DNA from: an uncultured Eubacteriales bacterium
Lineage (GTDB): Bacteria; Bacillota; Clostridia; Oscillospirales; Acutalibacteraceae
Length of the DNA: 64,000 nucleotides
NCBI GenBank assembly: GCA_934489895.1
Contig: CAKSST010000004.1
Location: forward strand, 1 to 64,000
Reading direction: 5' to 3'
In this document: positions 50,064 to 59,555 of the stretch, piece after piece
How the letters are laid out: each line of letters starts with the position of its first letter
Position numbering within the stretch: position 1 is the first letter of the stretch
The notes under the pieces: generated by a model
The model's input: the letters and a program-made list of their open reading frames with translations, nothing else
Told to the model about the DNA's origin: nothing
Database searches by the model: none
Translations under genes and position numbers: made by a program

Positions 50064-52085
50064 ATGAGAATTGCCTTAACAGGTAACCCTAACAGCGGTA
50101 AAACCACAATGTACAATGCTCTTACCGGCCGAAATGAAAAAGTTGGCAACTGGGCGGGTGTTACTGTTGACAAAAAAGAGCATTCTATTAAAAAAGCTTA
50201 CTATTCAGGTGTGCAGCAGCTGATTGCAGTTGACCTGCCGGGCGCTTATTCAATGTCTCCCTTTACATCAGAGGAAAGTATCGCAAGCTCTTATGTAAAG
50301 AACGAAAACCCTGATGTTATTATTAACATTGTGGATGCTACTAACCTTAGCCGAAGCTTGTTTTTTACTACACAACTTTTAGAGCTTGGGATTCCTGTTA
50401 TTGTTGCACTTAACAAGACAGATATTAACAAAAAGAAGAATACCGTCATTGATACCGCAGCTTTATCACAAAAACTCGGCTGTCCTGTTGTTGAAACCGT
50501 TTCAACCTCTGCTGACGGTTTAAAGGTTGTTGTTGAAACCGCCGTTGCTCAGGCAGGAAAAGCACAAAAAGCACCTTATAATCAGGCGATTGTTGACCCG
50601 ACTAATAAAAAAGCTGTTGAAGCAGAAGACCGTAAGCGTTTTGCTTTTGTAAATAAAATTGTCAGCGCGGTTGAAACCCGTAAGGTTTTAACAAAAGACA
50701 AGAACATAGGCGATAAAATTGACAATGTTCTGACAAACAAATGGCTGGGCATTCCCATTTTTGCAGTTGTTATGTTCCTGGTATTTCAGATTTCGCAAGT
50801 TTGGGTAGGTACTCCTATTGCTGATTTGTTTGTTGCCATGCTGGAAGCTTTCCAAAATTGGATTGGGGAACTGCTTGCAAATGCTAACCCTTTGTTTTAC
50901 TCTTTACTTGTTGACGGTATTATAGGCGGCATTATTGCTGTTATTGGCTTCTTGCCGCTGGTTATGGTAATGTATTTCCTTATTGCCATTTTGGAAGACT
51001 GCGGTTATATGTCCCGCGTTGCCGTAGTATTAGACCCCATCTTTAAAAAAGTCGGTCTTTCGGGCAAATCGGTTATCCCATTTGTTATGACCGTAGGCTG
51101 TGCCGTTCCCGGCGTTATGGCAAGCCGTACCATCCGCAACGAGCGCGAACGCAGAGCCACCGCTATGCTTGCTCCTTTTATGCCCTGCGGTGCAAAAATC
51201 CCCGTAATTTCACTGTTTGCAGGCGTTTTCTTCGACAATGCAGGATGGGTAAGCACCGTAATGTATCTTTCGGGTATCGTTCTTATCTTTCTTGGTGCTC
51301 TGCTTGTTAACAAAATTACAGGTTATAAAGCAAGAAAATCCTTCTTTATTATTGAGCTTCCCGAATACAAGGTGCCCTCTCTTTGGGGTGCATTCGAATC
51401 AATGTGCAGCAGAGGAAAGGCTTACATAGTTAAAGCCGCTACAATTATTTTGCTTTGCAACACCGCTGTACAGATTATGCAGACATTTGACTGGAGCTTT
51501 AAAGTCGCCGAAAGCGCAGACAAATCAATTCTCGCTTCCATAGCAGGTACATTTGCATATCTGCTTGTTCCTGTTGTCGGTGTACTTTCCTGGCAACTGG
51601 CGGCAGCAGCCGTAACAGGCTTTATTGCTAAAGAAAACATTGTCGGTACGTTAGCCGTTTGCTTTGTGGGTCTTGAGAATTTTATTAACACAGAAGAGCT
51701 GACTCTCATGGACGGCGCAGGCACAGAGGTTGCGAACATTTTTGCTATTACTAAGGTTGCAGCACTTGCATATTTGATGTTCAACCTTTATACTCCTCCC
51801 TGCTTTGCTGCTATCGGAGCTATGAACGCTGAAATGAAGAGCGGAAAATGGCTCTTGGGGGGTATTGCTCTCCAACTTGGTGTTGGTTATACCGTTGGTT
51901 ATCTGGTATATCAGATTGGCACACTTATCACCACAGGCGCTTTCGGTGCCGCCTTCCTGCCCGGTCTTATTGCAGTAGCCGTAATGGCAGCAATTGTTGT
52001 ATGGCTGTGTATACGTGCCAACCGTAAAATAAAGGTTGAATATACTCTTGGCGAGAAAAAGAAAACCGTAGCTACCGGCATATAA
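50064..52085 (+). CDS. feoB: ferrous iron transport protein B
   Basis: FeoB is the Fe(II) transporter with an N-terminal G-protein domain. The protein of 673 residues has G1 GNPNSGKTT at residues 8-16, switch region WAGVTVDKKE, G3 VDLPGAYSM and G4 NKTD, then a spacer domain and a membrane domain with the Gate motifs EDCGYMSRVAVVLD and GCAVPGVMASRTI, plus PFMPCGAKIPV. ATG 50064 has SD AAGGAGAG; GTG 50055 is within it. FeoA upstream and a Cys-rich protein downstream complete the operon. Confidence 0.95.
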   Translation: MRIALTGNPNSGKTTMYNALTGRNEKVGNWAGVTVDKKEHSIKKAYYSGVQQLIAVDLPGAYSMSPFTSEESIASSYVKNENPDVIINIVDATNLSRSLFFTTQLLELGIPVIVALNKTDINKKKNTVIDTAALSQKLGCPVVETVSTSADGLKVVVETAVAQAGKAQKAPYNQAIVDPTNKKAVEAEDRKRFAFVNKIVSAVETRKVLTKDKNIGDKIDNVLTNKWLGIPIFAVVMFLVFQISQVWVGTPIADLFVAMLEAFQNWIGELLANANPLFYSLLVDGIIGGIIAVIGFLPLVMVMYFLIAILEDCGYMSRVAVVLDPIFKKVGLSGKSVIPFVMTVGCAVPGVMASRTIRNERERRATAMLAPFMPCGAKIPVISLFAGVFFDNAGWVSTVMYLSGIVLIFLGALLVNKITGYKARKSFFIIELPEYKVPSLWGAFESMCSRGKAYIVKAATIILLCNTAVQIMQTFDWSFKVAESADKSILASIAGTFAYLLVPVVGVLSWQLAAAAVTGFIAKENIVGTLAVCFVGLENFINTEELTLMDGAGTEVANIFAITKVAALAYLMFNLYTPPCFAAIGAMNAEMKSGKWLLGGIALQLGVGYTVGYLVYQIGTLITTGAFGAAFLPGLIAVAVMAAIVVWLCIRANRKIKVEYTLGEKKKTVATGI

Positions 52086-52104
52086 TTAAAGGTTGTTTAT
52101 TATT

Positions 52105-52263
52105 ATGGAAAATATAATTATTATTGCCATACTTGTTGTAATTTTAGGACTTGCAGCATTATACATTTACAAATCCAAAAAAAGCGGCAGTAAATGTATC
52201 GGATGTCCGTACGCAAAAAGTTGCCAATCTAAAAGCTGCAGCACCGCGCAAAACTACAGATAA
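52105..52263 (+). CDS. FeoB-associated Cys-rich membrane protein
   Basis: This 52-residue protein has one N-terminal membrane helix (IIIIAILVVILGLAALYIY), a basic stretch and a cysteine cluster CIGCPYAKSCQSKSC. It matches the small FeoB-associated Cys-rich family (often called FeoC-like or FeoD in clostridia), which always follows feoB. The cysteines may hold iron or an Fe-S cluster. The start ATG lies 19 bp after feoB. It is too short for many gene finders. Confidence 0.85.
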   Translation: MENIIIIAILVVILGLAALYIYKSKKSGSKCIGCPYAKSCQSKSCSTAQNYR

Positions 52264-52323
52264 AAAATATGAGATAACTCTCATTAAATACTTTTTGATG
52301 AAACAGACGGCCGGTTTTTGAAG

Positions 52324-52799
52324 TGAACCCCAAAGTTCTGACAAAATTTAATATTAAATTGTTTGCGAATGAGTTCGGAATTGTACCGGGCTCATTCCTT
52401 TTGGTTTTAGAGAAACTCTTTCGTTGTTGTAGTAATGAATCTCCATTCGCAAGCATTGGTTCTCGGCAATTGAATCTTCTTCAACTCTTTTTTCTAACTT
52501 AGGCGGTCTTCATTTTCTTGTTCCGCCGGCGGAACAAGCTCTGCCGCGTCTTTCCTTCATAAGACCTTCGGCTCCTTCTTCTGGGTATATTCGTTCCTAC
52601 CTATGCAACATAGATGCAACTGCTGATTCAGACTGTCTTACCAACCGGTATTTTCGCGCAGTTTCCCTATATCCTAAATTGTGTTCTCGCATATCCATTA
52701 TAACACCTATTTTGAATTCTGCACTATAAACCTTGTTTTTTCTTCCTGTTTTACCCATAAAAATATGCACCTCCAAAAGTGTCTAACTTTTGGGGTGCA
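52324..52799 (-). mobile_element. IS3-family (IS150 group) relic with internal deletion
   Basis: Inverted ends are visible: TGAACCCCAAAGTTCTGACA (52324-52343) and, inverted, TGTCTAACTTTTGGGGTGCA (52780-52799). A full element would be about 1.2 kb or more; only about 476 bp remain, because the middle of the transposase is missing. It lies between feoB and the HI0933-type gene. Confidence 0.75.
52354..52758 (-). pseudogene. IS3 transposase OrfA joined to OrfB tail
   Basis: From ATG 52758 (SD GGAGGTG) the frame reads MGKTGRKNKVYSAEFKIGVI, GYRETARKYRL and EEGAEGLMKERRGR, the OrfA helix-turn-helix region, with a frame break near 52615-52640 and an in-frame TGA where GRPPKLEKRVEEDSIAENQ should begin. 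Right after this leucine-zipper start it jumps to the OrfB C-terminus, HYYNNERVSLKPKGMSPVQF and RTHSQ. The DDE catalytic core has been deleted. Confidence 0.8.
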
Positions 52800-52819
52800 T
52801 ATCAAGAAACATCTCATTT

Positions 52820-54043
52820 TTATAATTTTATCGATTTTGCCGCCGCTTTGCCTGCGATCATACCGCTTGACCAGGCAAAAGAAAGATTGTAACCGCCGCA
52901 GTCACCGCAAACATCAAGAATTTCTCCTGCGGCATATAAACCTTTGTGTTTTTTTGACTCTAAGGTTAAACTATCAAACTCGTTTGTGTTAAGACCGCCA
53001 AAGGTTGCTTGCGCATTGTTATGACCGCAGTCGTTTATAACTTTAAAACTAAAGCTTTTAAGAGCTTTTGCAATATTTAACGCTTGTTTTTCGGATATAT
53101 CGCCGCAGCAAGCCTGCAAAGATAAACCTTGCTCTTTTATAATAACCTGACCGAGCCGTTTATTTAACATGCCCGTAAAAAATTCAGACAGCGGTCTTGT
53201 GTAAAAATATTGAGCGCGATTATATAAGAGTTTGGCAAGAGTGTCAAGATTATTTTTACACATAAGGTCAAGACATATGGTGCTGTCCGGTCTTGCAACC
53301 CCTGAAAGCTGTAAAATAGGCGGGCCCGAAAGACCGTAATCACAAAACAAGACTTCGCCATACTCGCTTCTGACAGATTTTCCTCCGACAACTGCCGTTG
53401 CAAGGCAGTCAACCTTTATGCCTTTAAGCTGACACACAATGCGGTTTTCGGTTTTAAGCTGAACAATAGCGGGCAGCAAGGGTGTTCTTGTATGACTTAA
53501 ACCGGCCGCAAGTTTAAAACCTGAACCGTCGCAGCCTAATTTTTGACCGCCTGCAAGGCCGCCTGTGGCAAGTATTACGCGTTTAGCAATAATCTTTTCG
53601 CCGTCAGCAGATAATTCAAAGCCATCCCTTGATGCATTTATATCAGCTATTTTGCAACCGCAGTTAAGATTTACTCCAAGCCGTTCACATGCAAAACGCA
53701 GAGCATCGGTTACAGAAGGCGCCTGCAATGAGGCCGGGTATTGCCGTCCGTCGGTTTCTGTGTAAAAAGGCACGCCTAAGGTTTCAAAAAAGGATACAAT
53801 CTCCTTGTGTCCGGCATTTGAAAAAATATTCTGTACAAAATCCGGCCTTTTGGTATAAAAATGACTTGCAGATAAATTTTTGTTGGTAATATTGCATCTG
53901 CCGTTACCGGTAACAGCAATTTTTTTGCCTACGCGGTCCAGCTGCTCAAAAACAGATATTTTAAGGTTATTGTTTTGCCGTGCGGCACATATTGCGGCGC
54001 AAAGTCCTGCGGCGCCGCCGCCTATTACAGCAATGTCCAACAT
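52820..54043 (-). CDS. HI0933/BaiN-type NAD(P)/FAD-dependent oxidoreductase
   Basis: The protein of about 407 residues is a flavoprotein of the HI0933 family (YhiN, BaiN). The FAD motif DIAVIGGGAAGLCAAICAAR opens it, then KIAVTGNGRCNITNK, VILATGGLAGGQKLGCDGSG and a C-terminal GLYAAGEILDVCGDCGGYNL with SFAWSSG, all typical. ATG 54043 has SD AAAGGAG. Members are poorly understood; one in gut clostridia reduces bile-acid intermediates, but that cannot be inferred here. It ends the leftward cell-envelope operon. Confidence 0.9.
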   Translation of the reverse strand: MLDIAVIGGGAAGLCAAICAARQNNNLKISVFEQLDRVGKKIAVTGNGRCNITNKNLSASHFYTKRPDFVQNIFSNAGHKEIVSFFETLGVPFYTETDGRQYPASLQAPSVTDALRFACERLGVNLNCGCKIADINASRDGFELSADGEKIIAKRVILATGGLAGGQKLGCDGSGFKLAAGLSHTRTPLLPAIVQLKTENRIVCQLKGIKVDCLATAVVGGKSVRSEYGEVLFCDYGLSGPPILQLSGVARPDSTICLDLMCKNNLDTLAKLLYNRAQYFYTRPLSEFFTGMLNKRLGQVIIKEQGLSLQACCGDISEKQALNIAKALKSFSFKVINDCGHNNAQATFGGLNTNEFDSLTLESKKHKGLYAAGEILDVCGDCGGYNLSFAWSSGMIAGKAAAKSIKL

Positions 54044-54062
54044 AAAAAGGATTCTCCTTTTT

Positions 54063-55238
54063 TTATTTGCCCGCAAAGTTTCGGTCAATATTGATTACAC
54101 AACAATACGTGCTGTCAATTTCTGTAGCCATTTTGTTTATTAATTCACAGAATTCATCATTTGCCATTGCAAAATCTGCAGGAACAACAACATCAAAAAT
54201 TAAATTTGTGCGCAAATGTCCCTTTGGTGTCATGCGAAAATCGTGTATTGACATATCAGGGTTAAAGGCTTTAATTTTGTGTTCTATATCCGCTTTGGTC
54301 GAGTTCAAGACTTCATTGTCGGTATCAATGGGGTCCATGTGTATTACAAGCTCAACAGAAAGCCGCTCATTTACAAGCCGCTCACAAAGGTCAATCTGCT
54401 CGTGACAGTAAACCATATCATTGTTTTGGGGTACTTCAACATGAACAGAGGCAAAGCATCTGCATGGTCCGTAGTTATGTATAATTAAATCGTGCACACC
54501 CACAAAAGAATCAAAGGACATTATAAGCTGTTCAATTTCGTCAATAAGACTTTGTTCGGGCGGTGTGCCAAGCAGGGGATTAAGCGCTTTGCGGCTGACA
54601 TTGTAGCCCGAATAAAGTATAAATAATGAAATTGCAATGCCTGTGTAAGGGTCAAGGTTAATATCAAAGAAATATTGAATAGCCATTGATGCCATAATTG
54701 CAAGGGTGGTAATGGCATCGTTTCGGCAATCACTTGCGGTTGCCGAAAGTGAGCAAGAATCAATTGCTTTTGAAAGCTTGCGGTTAAATAAAAACATCCA
54801 TAGCTTTATTGCTACCGAAACGCCCAGAATTATAAAGGTTATAAGTGAAATATCGAGTGCCTGCTGTGCGGATATTTTTTGTATTGAGGACTTAAGCAGC
54901 TCAAAGCCCATCAAAAAAATCAAAGAAGCCACCACAAAGGCAGACATATACTCAATACGTCCGTGGCCGAACGGATGCTCCTTATCGGCCGGCTTGTTGG
55001 CAAGCTTTATGCCAAGCAGTGTTACAACCGATGAGCCCATATCCGAAAGATTATTAAAGGAGTCTGCAATAATGGAAATACTGCCAGATATAATACCTGC
55101 AATCAGCTTTATTGCAAACAAAAAAATGTTACAGCAAATGCCTGTAATACTGCCCAGCGTTCCGTAGCGGTAACGCACGGCAGTGTTTGAGGTATCTGAA
55201 CTGTTCTTTATAAACAGTTTAATTAAAAAGCGTGTCAT
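54063..55238 (-). CDS. cation diffusion facilitator family transporter
   Basis: CDF proteins export Zn2+, Fe2+ or Mn2+ by proton antiport. The 391-residue protein has the usual six membrane helices; the metal site lies in IIADSFNNLSDMGSS (helix 2, Asp-x-x-x-Asp) and helix 5, here TASDCRNDAITTLAI. The C-terminal domain has VHVEVP and VELVIHMDP. It is longer than usual (about 300), with an extra C-terminal regulatory region of about 90 residues. Its start overlaps the ddl stop by one base. Confidence 0.9.
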   Translation of the reverse strand: MTRFLIKLFIKNSSDTSNTAVRYRYGTLGSITGICCNIFLFAIKLIAGIISGSISIIADSFNNLSDMGSSVVTLLGIKLANKPADKEHPFGHGRIEYMSAFVVASLIFLMGFELLKSSIQKISAQQALDISLITFIILGVSVAIKLWMFLFNRKLSKAIDSCSLSATASDCRNDAITTLAIMASMAIQYFFDINLDPYTGIAISLFILYSGYNVSRKALNPLLGTPPEQSLIDEIEQLIMSFDSFVGVHDLIIHNYGPCRCFASVHVEVPQNNDMVYCHEQIDLCERLVNERLSVELVIHMDPIDTDNEVLNSTKADIEHKIKAFNPDMSIHDFRMTPKGHLRTNLIFDVVVPADFAMANDEFCELINKMATEIDSTYCCVINIDRNFAGK

Positions 55239-56428
55239 TATTTACCAAACTTTCCTGTCTTTGAAAATTTAGAGCCGCTTAATGCGTTGCAGGACAACAA
55301 ATTTACATCAACGGTGTGCATAAGCTTGTTATTGCGGCGCTTTCTTTTATAAGCAATTTCAATAAGCTTATCTAACATTTCACAATACTTCATACCTGTG
55401 GCTTCCCACAAATAAAAGGCAAGTGAGCCTGGGATTGTATTGGCTTCATTAATGTAAATTTCACCGCTTAACGTGTCCATAAGGAAGTCAATACGGCATA
55501 TGCCTGCAGCATTTATGGCATTAAAGGCATCACAAGCGATGGCGCGTATTTTATCACTTGTTTTGTCATCAATATCGGCAGGTATTTTACGGGAAAGAGA
55601 AGCCATGCCTTTGGATTTTGAGCCTGAGGTGTATTTGTCGTCATAAGACAGTATGTCGCCCGACATAGCAGGGGCCTCGCAAACAGATGCGATGCATTCG
55701 TCGCAGTCACCGATAACCGAGCAATTTATTTCCTTCAAATTCTGCACTGCCTTTTCAATAAGCAGACGGTCGGCAAAGGAAAAGGCAAGGTCGCAGGCGG
55801 TTAAAAGCTCTGCTTGGTTATTTGCTTTGGAAATACCAACGCTTGAGCCCAGGTTTACAGGCTTAACTATAACAGGGAATCCTATGTTTTTTTCAATGCT
55901 GTCAAAAGCCTCTTTGGCGCTTTGTGCATACCGGCGAGCAGAAAGCTCAATGCAGGGTAGTACGGGCAGATTGTTTGCTGCCATAATTTTTTTAAATACA
56001 GCCTTATCCATACCAACGGCAGATGAAAGTACATCGGGGCCGACATAGGCTAAACCAAGCAGCTCAAAAAAGCCTTGCAAGGCACCGTCCTCACAGTTTG
56101 TGCCGTGTACGGCGGGCAATGCAACATCAAGCTCCACCTGGTTTTTATCGGTAAAGCCGCGCTTTTTTGCGTATTTCATAACAGCCTTGCCGTTTTCTGA
56201 CAAGATGGTCACCTTTTTTGCGGCAGCGCAAAGCTTGTTTAAGTCCTTATAGTTATCAATGTCAAAAAGCACATCGCCCGAATACATAGCGCCGTCCTTG
56301 GCAATGTAAACAGGTATAATATTATACTTTTCGCGGTCAAGACTCATTATAGCCTGCACGCCCGTTATAACAGAAACCTCGTGCTCAACCGAGCGTCCGC
56401 CGAAAAATACGGCTGTATTGATTTTCAA
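55238..56428 (-). CDS. ddl: D-alanine--D-alanine ligase
   Basis: Ddl makes D-Ala-D-Ala for peptidoglycan. The protein of about 396 residues shows NTAVFFGGRSVEHEVSVITG at the start, the LPAVHGTNCEDGALQG loop, the ATP-grasp PVIVKPVNLGSSVGISKANN, the YDDKYTSGSKSKGMAS omega loop with its Tyr-like residue, and the INEANTIPGSLAFYLWEATG Mg-binding end. The TTG at 56428 has SD AAGGAGTGA and suits homologues better than the upstream start. Coupled to murF upstream and a CDF exporter downstream. Confidence 0.93.
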   Translation of the reverse strand: MKINTAVFFGGRSVEHEVSVITGVQAIMSLDREKYNIIPVYIAKDGAMYSGDVLFDIDNYKDLNKLCAAAKKVTILSENGKAVMKYAKKRGFTDKNQVELDVALPAVHGTNCEDGALQGFFELLGLAYVGPDVLSSAVGMDKAVFKKIMAANNLPVLPCIELSARRYAQSAKEAFDSIEKNIGFPVIVKPVNLGSSVGISKANNQAELLTACDLAFSFADRLLIEKAVQNLKEINCSVIGDCDECIASVCEAPAMSGDILSYDDKYTSGSKSKGMASLSRKIPADIDDKTSDKIRAIACDAFNAINAAGICRIDFLMDTLSGEIYINEANTIPGSLAFYLWEATGMKYCEMLDKLIEIAYKRKRRNNKLMHTVDVNLLSCNALSGSKFSKTGKFGK

Positions 56429-56456
56429 GAAAATCACTCCTTGATCGGTTTAATTA

Positions 56457-58022
56457 TTAGATTAAATAATTGTCCGGCAAATCGTTTTCAATTAAAACAA
56501 CTGTATCCTTGTTGGCAATATTTTTATAAATTTCTGTCGCCTCGGCAAAGCTTTGGGCAACAAATAAATTGTTTTTATCAAATCCGCACTTTTCAATTGC
56601 GGGTTTCATTAACTGTGCACGCTTTTTGCCTACCAGAATAAAATAATCACAAACCTTTGCGGCGGCAGCAGCCAATGCCGCATTACATTCGGCTTCCTTT
56701 TCCCCAAGTTCTACAAGGCCGGGGGTTATAATAACCTTTTTCATTCCGTCAAAACAGGACAATACGTTGACAGCTTCAAGACAGCCTTCGGGATTTGCGT
56801 TATACGCATCGTCAATCATTACCGAGCCTGCAATATACGGCTTTGTTTCAAGACGGTGTGGGACAGGCTTTATCCGTGCGGCGCCAAAGGCTATGTCCTT
56901 TTCGCTTATACCAAGCAAAAGCGCGGCGGCAACACCTGCAGTAACATTAAGAATATTGTGCTTTCCAAGCAGACGGGTGCGTATTTCTGTTTTTTTGTCT
57001 TTATGCACCACCGTAAAGCTGCTGCCGTAACGGTCAATTTTTATGTCTTTTGCGTAAAAATCACAGTCGGGCGTTGTGCCGTAGGATATAATATTTAAAC
57101 CTTGCGCGCGCTGTCTTGCGGGTGAGCTGTCAAAGTTTACCAGCACAAAACCGTCCTTGTTTTGACAGTAATCGGCAAGCTCAAACTTTGTGTCGGCAAT
57201 GTTTTCTAATGTTTTAAAGGTTTCAAGATGCTGTGCGCCAACCGAGGTTATAACAGCAAAAGAGGGATTTGCAATTTTGCAGAGCTCTTTTATATCACCC
57301 TTGTTTTTTGCGCCCATTTCACAAACAAAAACCTGAGTGTCGCGCTTTAATTGCTCACGCACCGTTCTTACAACGCCCATAGGGGTGTTAAAGCTCTGCG
57401 GTGTTGTTAATACGTTGTATTTTTCCGAAAGCAATTCACCGAGAATTTGCTTAACGCTTGTTTTGCCAAAGCTGCCTGTAACACCAATAACCTTAAGTGT
57501 GTTTGAATTTTTAAGTATTCTTTTTGCATCGTTTATAAAATGCCTTGCAATCAGCTTTTCAAACGGGGTGGTAACCAGCCACAAAAGCAGGGCAAAAATG
57601 GGTGTGCAAAAGCAAAAAATAGCGGTAATATACAAGCAAATGTCGGCATCAAAAATAAAGCCTACAGCACAAAGCGCCGCTAATACAATTATGCTTGCTG
57701 CAAAATAACGCTTTACACGTGAGGTAAAAACGAGCGGCTTTACAGCCTTTTTTTGTTGGCATATATTGGTTAATGCTTTAATTGCTGCGGTAAAAGCACC
57801 TAAAACCAAAGCCGGTGTATAAGCTTTAAGTGCGCACAGTAAAACAGTAAGCGCAAGAGTAAGCGCGTTCAAAACAAAGCCGTGCATTAAATTGGATTTA
57901 AGCCATTTTAAATAACGCGACGGAAAGTATGAGTTTTGCTGCAGCATATGCGCGTGATGAATGAGTGAAAAAACTGATGCCGCGCCAAAAAGCAAAATAT
58001 TAAAAAGCAAAAATAAATTCAC
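56457..58022 (-). CDS. murF: UDP-MurNAc-tripeptide:D-alanyl-D-alanine ligase with membrane N-terminus
   Basis: MurF adds D-Ala-D-Ala to UDP-MurNAc-tripeptide. The 521-residue protein has an unusual N-terminal region of about 170 residues with four or five hydrophobic segments, then the Mur ligase core: Walker A VIGVTGSFGKTSVKQILGEL, NTPMGVVRTV, CEMGAKNKGDI, TSVGAQHLETF, GKHNILNVTAGVAAAL and DDAYNANPEG. The core covers residues about 175-520. Ordinary MurF has about 450 residues and no membrane part; similar membrane-anchored versions occur in some clostridia. GTG 58022 has SD AAAGGAG. Next comes ddl, the enzyme of its substrate. Confidence 0.9.
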   Translation of the reverse strand: MNLFLLFNILLFGAASVFSLIHHAHMLQQNSYFPSRYLKWLKSNLMHGFVLNALTLALTVLLCALKAYTPALVLGAFTAAIKALTNICQQKKAVKPLVFTSRVKRYFAASIIVLAALCAVGFIFDADICLYITAIFCFCTPIFALLLWLVTTPFEKLIARHFINDAKRILKNSNTLKVIGVTGSFGKTSVKQILGELLSEKYNVLTTPQSFNTPMGVVRTVREQLKRDTQVFVCEMGAKNKGDIKELCKIANPSFAVITSVGAQHLETFKTLENIADTKFELADYCQNKDGFVLVNFDSSPARQRAQGLNIISYGTTPDCDFYAKDIKIDRYGSSFTVVHKDKKTEIRTRLLGKHNILNVTAGVAAALLLGISEKDIAFGAARIKPVPHRLETKPYIAGSVMIDDAYNANPEGCLEAVNVLSCFDGMKKVIITPGLVELGEKEAECNAALAAAAAKVCDYFILVGKKRAQLMKPAIEKCGFDKNNLFVAQSFAEATEIYKNIANKDTVVLIENDLPDNYLI

Positions 58023-58033
58023 AGTAAACTCCT

Positions 58034-58795
58034 TTATTTAAGCAAAAAGTTTTCCAATATGGCGTGCGTTTCAAACGGTTTTTCCAAGAAACTGAAATGT
58101 CCTGCGTTCTTAATTGTACAAAGACCGCAGTCGGGAATAAGTTTTTCAATTTTTTTTGCATCTGCAATGGGTGTATCGGTGTCGTTTTCACCCCAGATAA
58201 GCAGTGTTGGGGAAGAAATTCCGGGCAACAGACTGCAAACATCTGTATTAACGACATTAACCATTGTTTTGCGTAAAACAGGGTTTGCCGCTGCATAGTC
58301 AGCCGATCCGAAATGCGCTTGGATTTTTTGCAAAACATCGCCGCTGAAATTTTTGATAACAGGGGCGCATAAAACCTTTTTGCAAGCCTTAAAGGTTTTT
58401 ATTTTAATGCGTGTTTTGAGCGGTTTTTTGCCTACAACACCCGCACTGTCGAAAAGCACAGTCTTTTTGGGACTTATAAGCTTTGAGCCCGCCATGTAAA
58501 GAATTATCCTGCCACCGTGTGAATGGCCAATAAAATAATCAACATCAAGCTGCAGCTTTTGTATAAACTTCAGTACAAAATCAGAGTAATCGGCAACCGT
58601 CCAGGGTGTGTCCATAATACCGCTTTTGCCGCAACCAGGAAAATCCGGAGCAACAAAGCGCAAACGGTCACAAAAACGGTCAACTATACCGCAATACAAA
58701 TCGCTGCGAGAACCCCAACCGTGCAACATTAAAACGGTGGGGCCGCAGCCTTTGTCTATGTAGTTTATTTTTATGCCGTCAATTTCGCAAACCAA
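58034..58795 (-). CDS. alpha/beta-fold hydrolase
   Basis: The 253-residue protein has the alpha/beta hydrolase core: the oxyanion HGWGSRSDLY, the nucleophile elbow FIGHSHGGRIILYM with Ser, an acid in LLIWGENDTDTPI and the catalytic His in IKNAGHFSFLEKPFE. A lid of about 60 residues follows the Ser. The substrate is unknown. TTG start 58795 has SD GAGGAG. The gene is 11 bp upstream of murF and may be involved in cell-envelope metabolism. Confidence 0.85.
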   Translation of the reverse strand: MVCEIDGIKINYIDKGCGPTVLMLHGWGSRSDLYCGIVDRFCDRLRFVAPDFPGCGKSGIMDTPWTVADYSDFVLKFIQKLQLDVDYFIGHSHGGRIILYMAGSKLISPKKTVLFDSAGVVGKKPLKTRIKIKTFKACKKVLCAPVIKNFSGDVLQKIQAHFGSADYAAANPVLRKTMVNVVNTDVCSLLPGISSPTLLIWGENDTDTPIADAKKIEKLIPDCGLCTIKNAGHFSFLEKPFETHAILENFLLK

Positions 58796-58842
58796 TGCCG
58801 TTTTCTCCTCAATTTTAAAGATGATATCCTTAATATTATATG

Positions 58843-59376
58843 CTATTTGTTTTCAAAAAGCTCTTTGTAGCTGTTAATTGCGTTTTGAATAATAAATTTT
58901 GCTTCCTCGGCGCCCTGCACTTCTTTAATGGCGGTTTCCTTGCCCTCAAGCTCCTTATAAACCTTAAAAAAATGTGACATTTCCTGGAAAATGTGGGAGG
59001 GTATCTGAGAAATGTCCTTGTAGGAATTATATGTTGGGTCGTTAAAGGGGATAGCAATAATTTTTTCGTCGCGTCTGCCTGCGTCAATCATCGATATAAT
59101 ACCGATTGGATAACATCTTACGGTGGTCATCGGATGCATAGGCTCAGAGCAAAGCACTAAAACGTCCAGCGGGTCAAAGTCGTCCGCGTAGGTAAGCGGT
59201 ATAAAACCGTAGTTTGCGGGATAGTGGGTAGATGTGTAAAGAATTCTGTCAAGGATAAGCAGACCTGTATCTTTATCAAGCTCATATTTACAGCGGCTGC
59301 CTTTAGAAATTTCAACAACTGCAATAAAGTCATCACATTTAATTCTGTCTTTACTCATATTGTGCCAGATTGACAT
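58843..59376 (-). CDS. ppa: inorganic pyrophosphatase, family I
   Basis: It hydrolyses pyrophosphate, pulling biosynthetic reactions forward. The 177-residue protein has the soluble family I signature: KGSRCKYELDKDTG, DRILYTSTHYPANYGFIPLT and the metal-binding DDFDPLDVLVL, with DAGRRDEKIIAIPFNDP. The start follows GGCGGTG. It diverges from agcS across an intergenic region of about 180 bp. Confidence 0.94.
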   Translation of the reverse strand: MSIWHNMSKDRIKCDDFIAVVEISKGSRCKYELDKDTGLLILDRILYTSTHYPANYGFIPLTYADDFDPLDVLVLCSEPMHPMTTVRCYPIGIISMIDAGRRDEKIIAIPFNDPTYNSYKDISQIPSHIFQEMSHFFKVYKELEGKETAIKEVQGAEEAKFIIQNAINSYKELFENK

Positions 59377-59500
59377 AAAAAAGCACCGCCCATTAAAAAA
59401 TATTTCATTTAATTATCGCACAAGTTTTGCCTACTGTCAATAAAATAAGCAGAATATTAAAAACAGCCTGTATATATTTATATACTATAGCACTTTGTTG

Positions 59501-59529
59501 TTGAATTAAATAATTCGGCGTGTTATAAT
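59501..59529 (+). promoter_or_regulatory. sigma-A promoter of agcS
   Basis: TTGAAT (59501-59506), 17-bp spacer, TATAAT (59524-59529). The transcription start would lie about 20 nt before the agcS start codon, so the leader is very short. Confidence 0.65.
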
Positions 59530-59555
59530 ACCTTGATGAATGGCGGGCTTTATGA

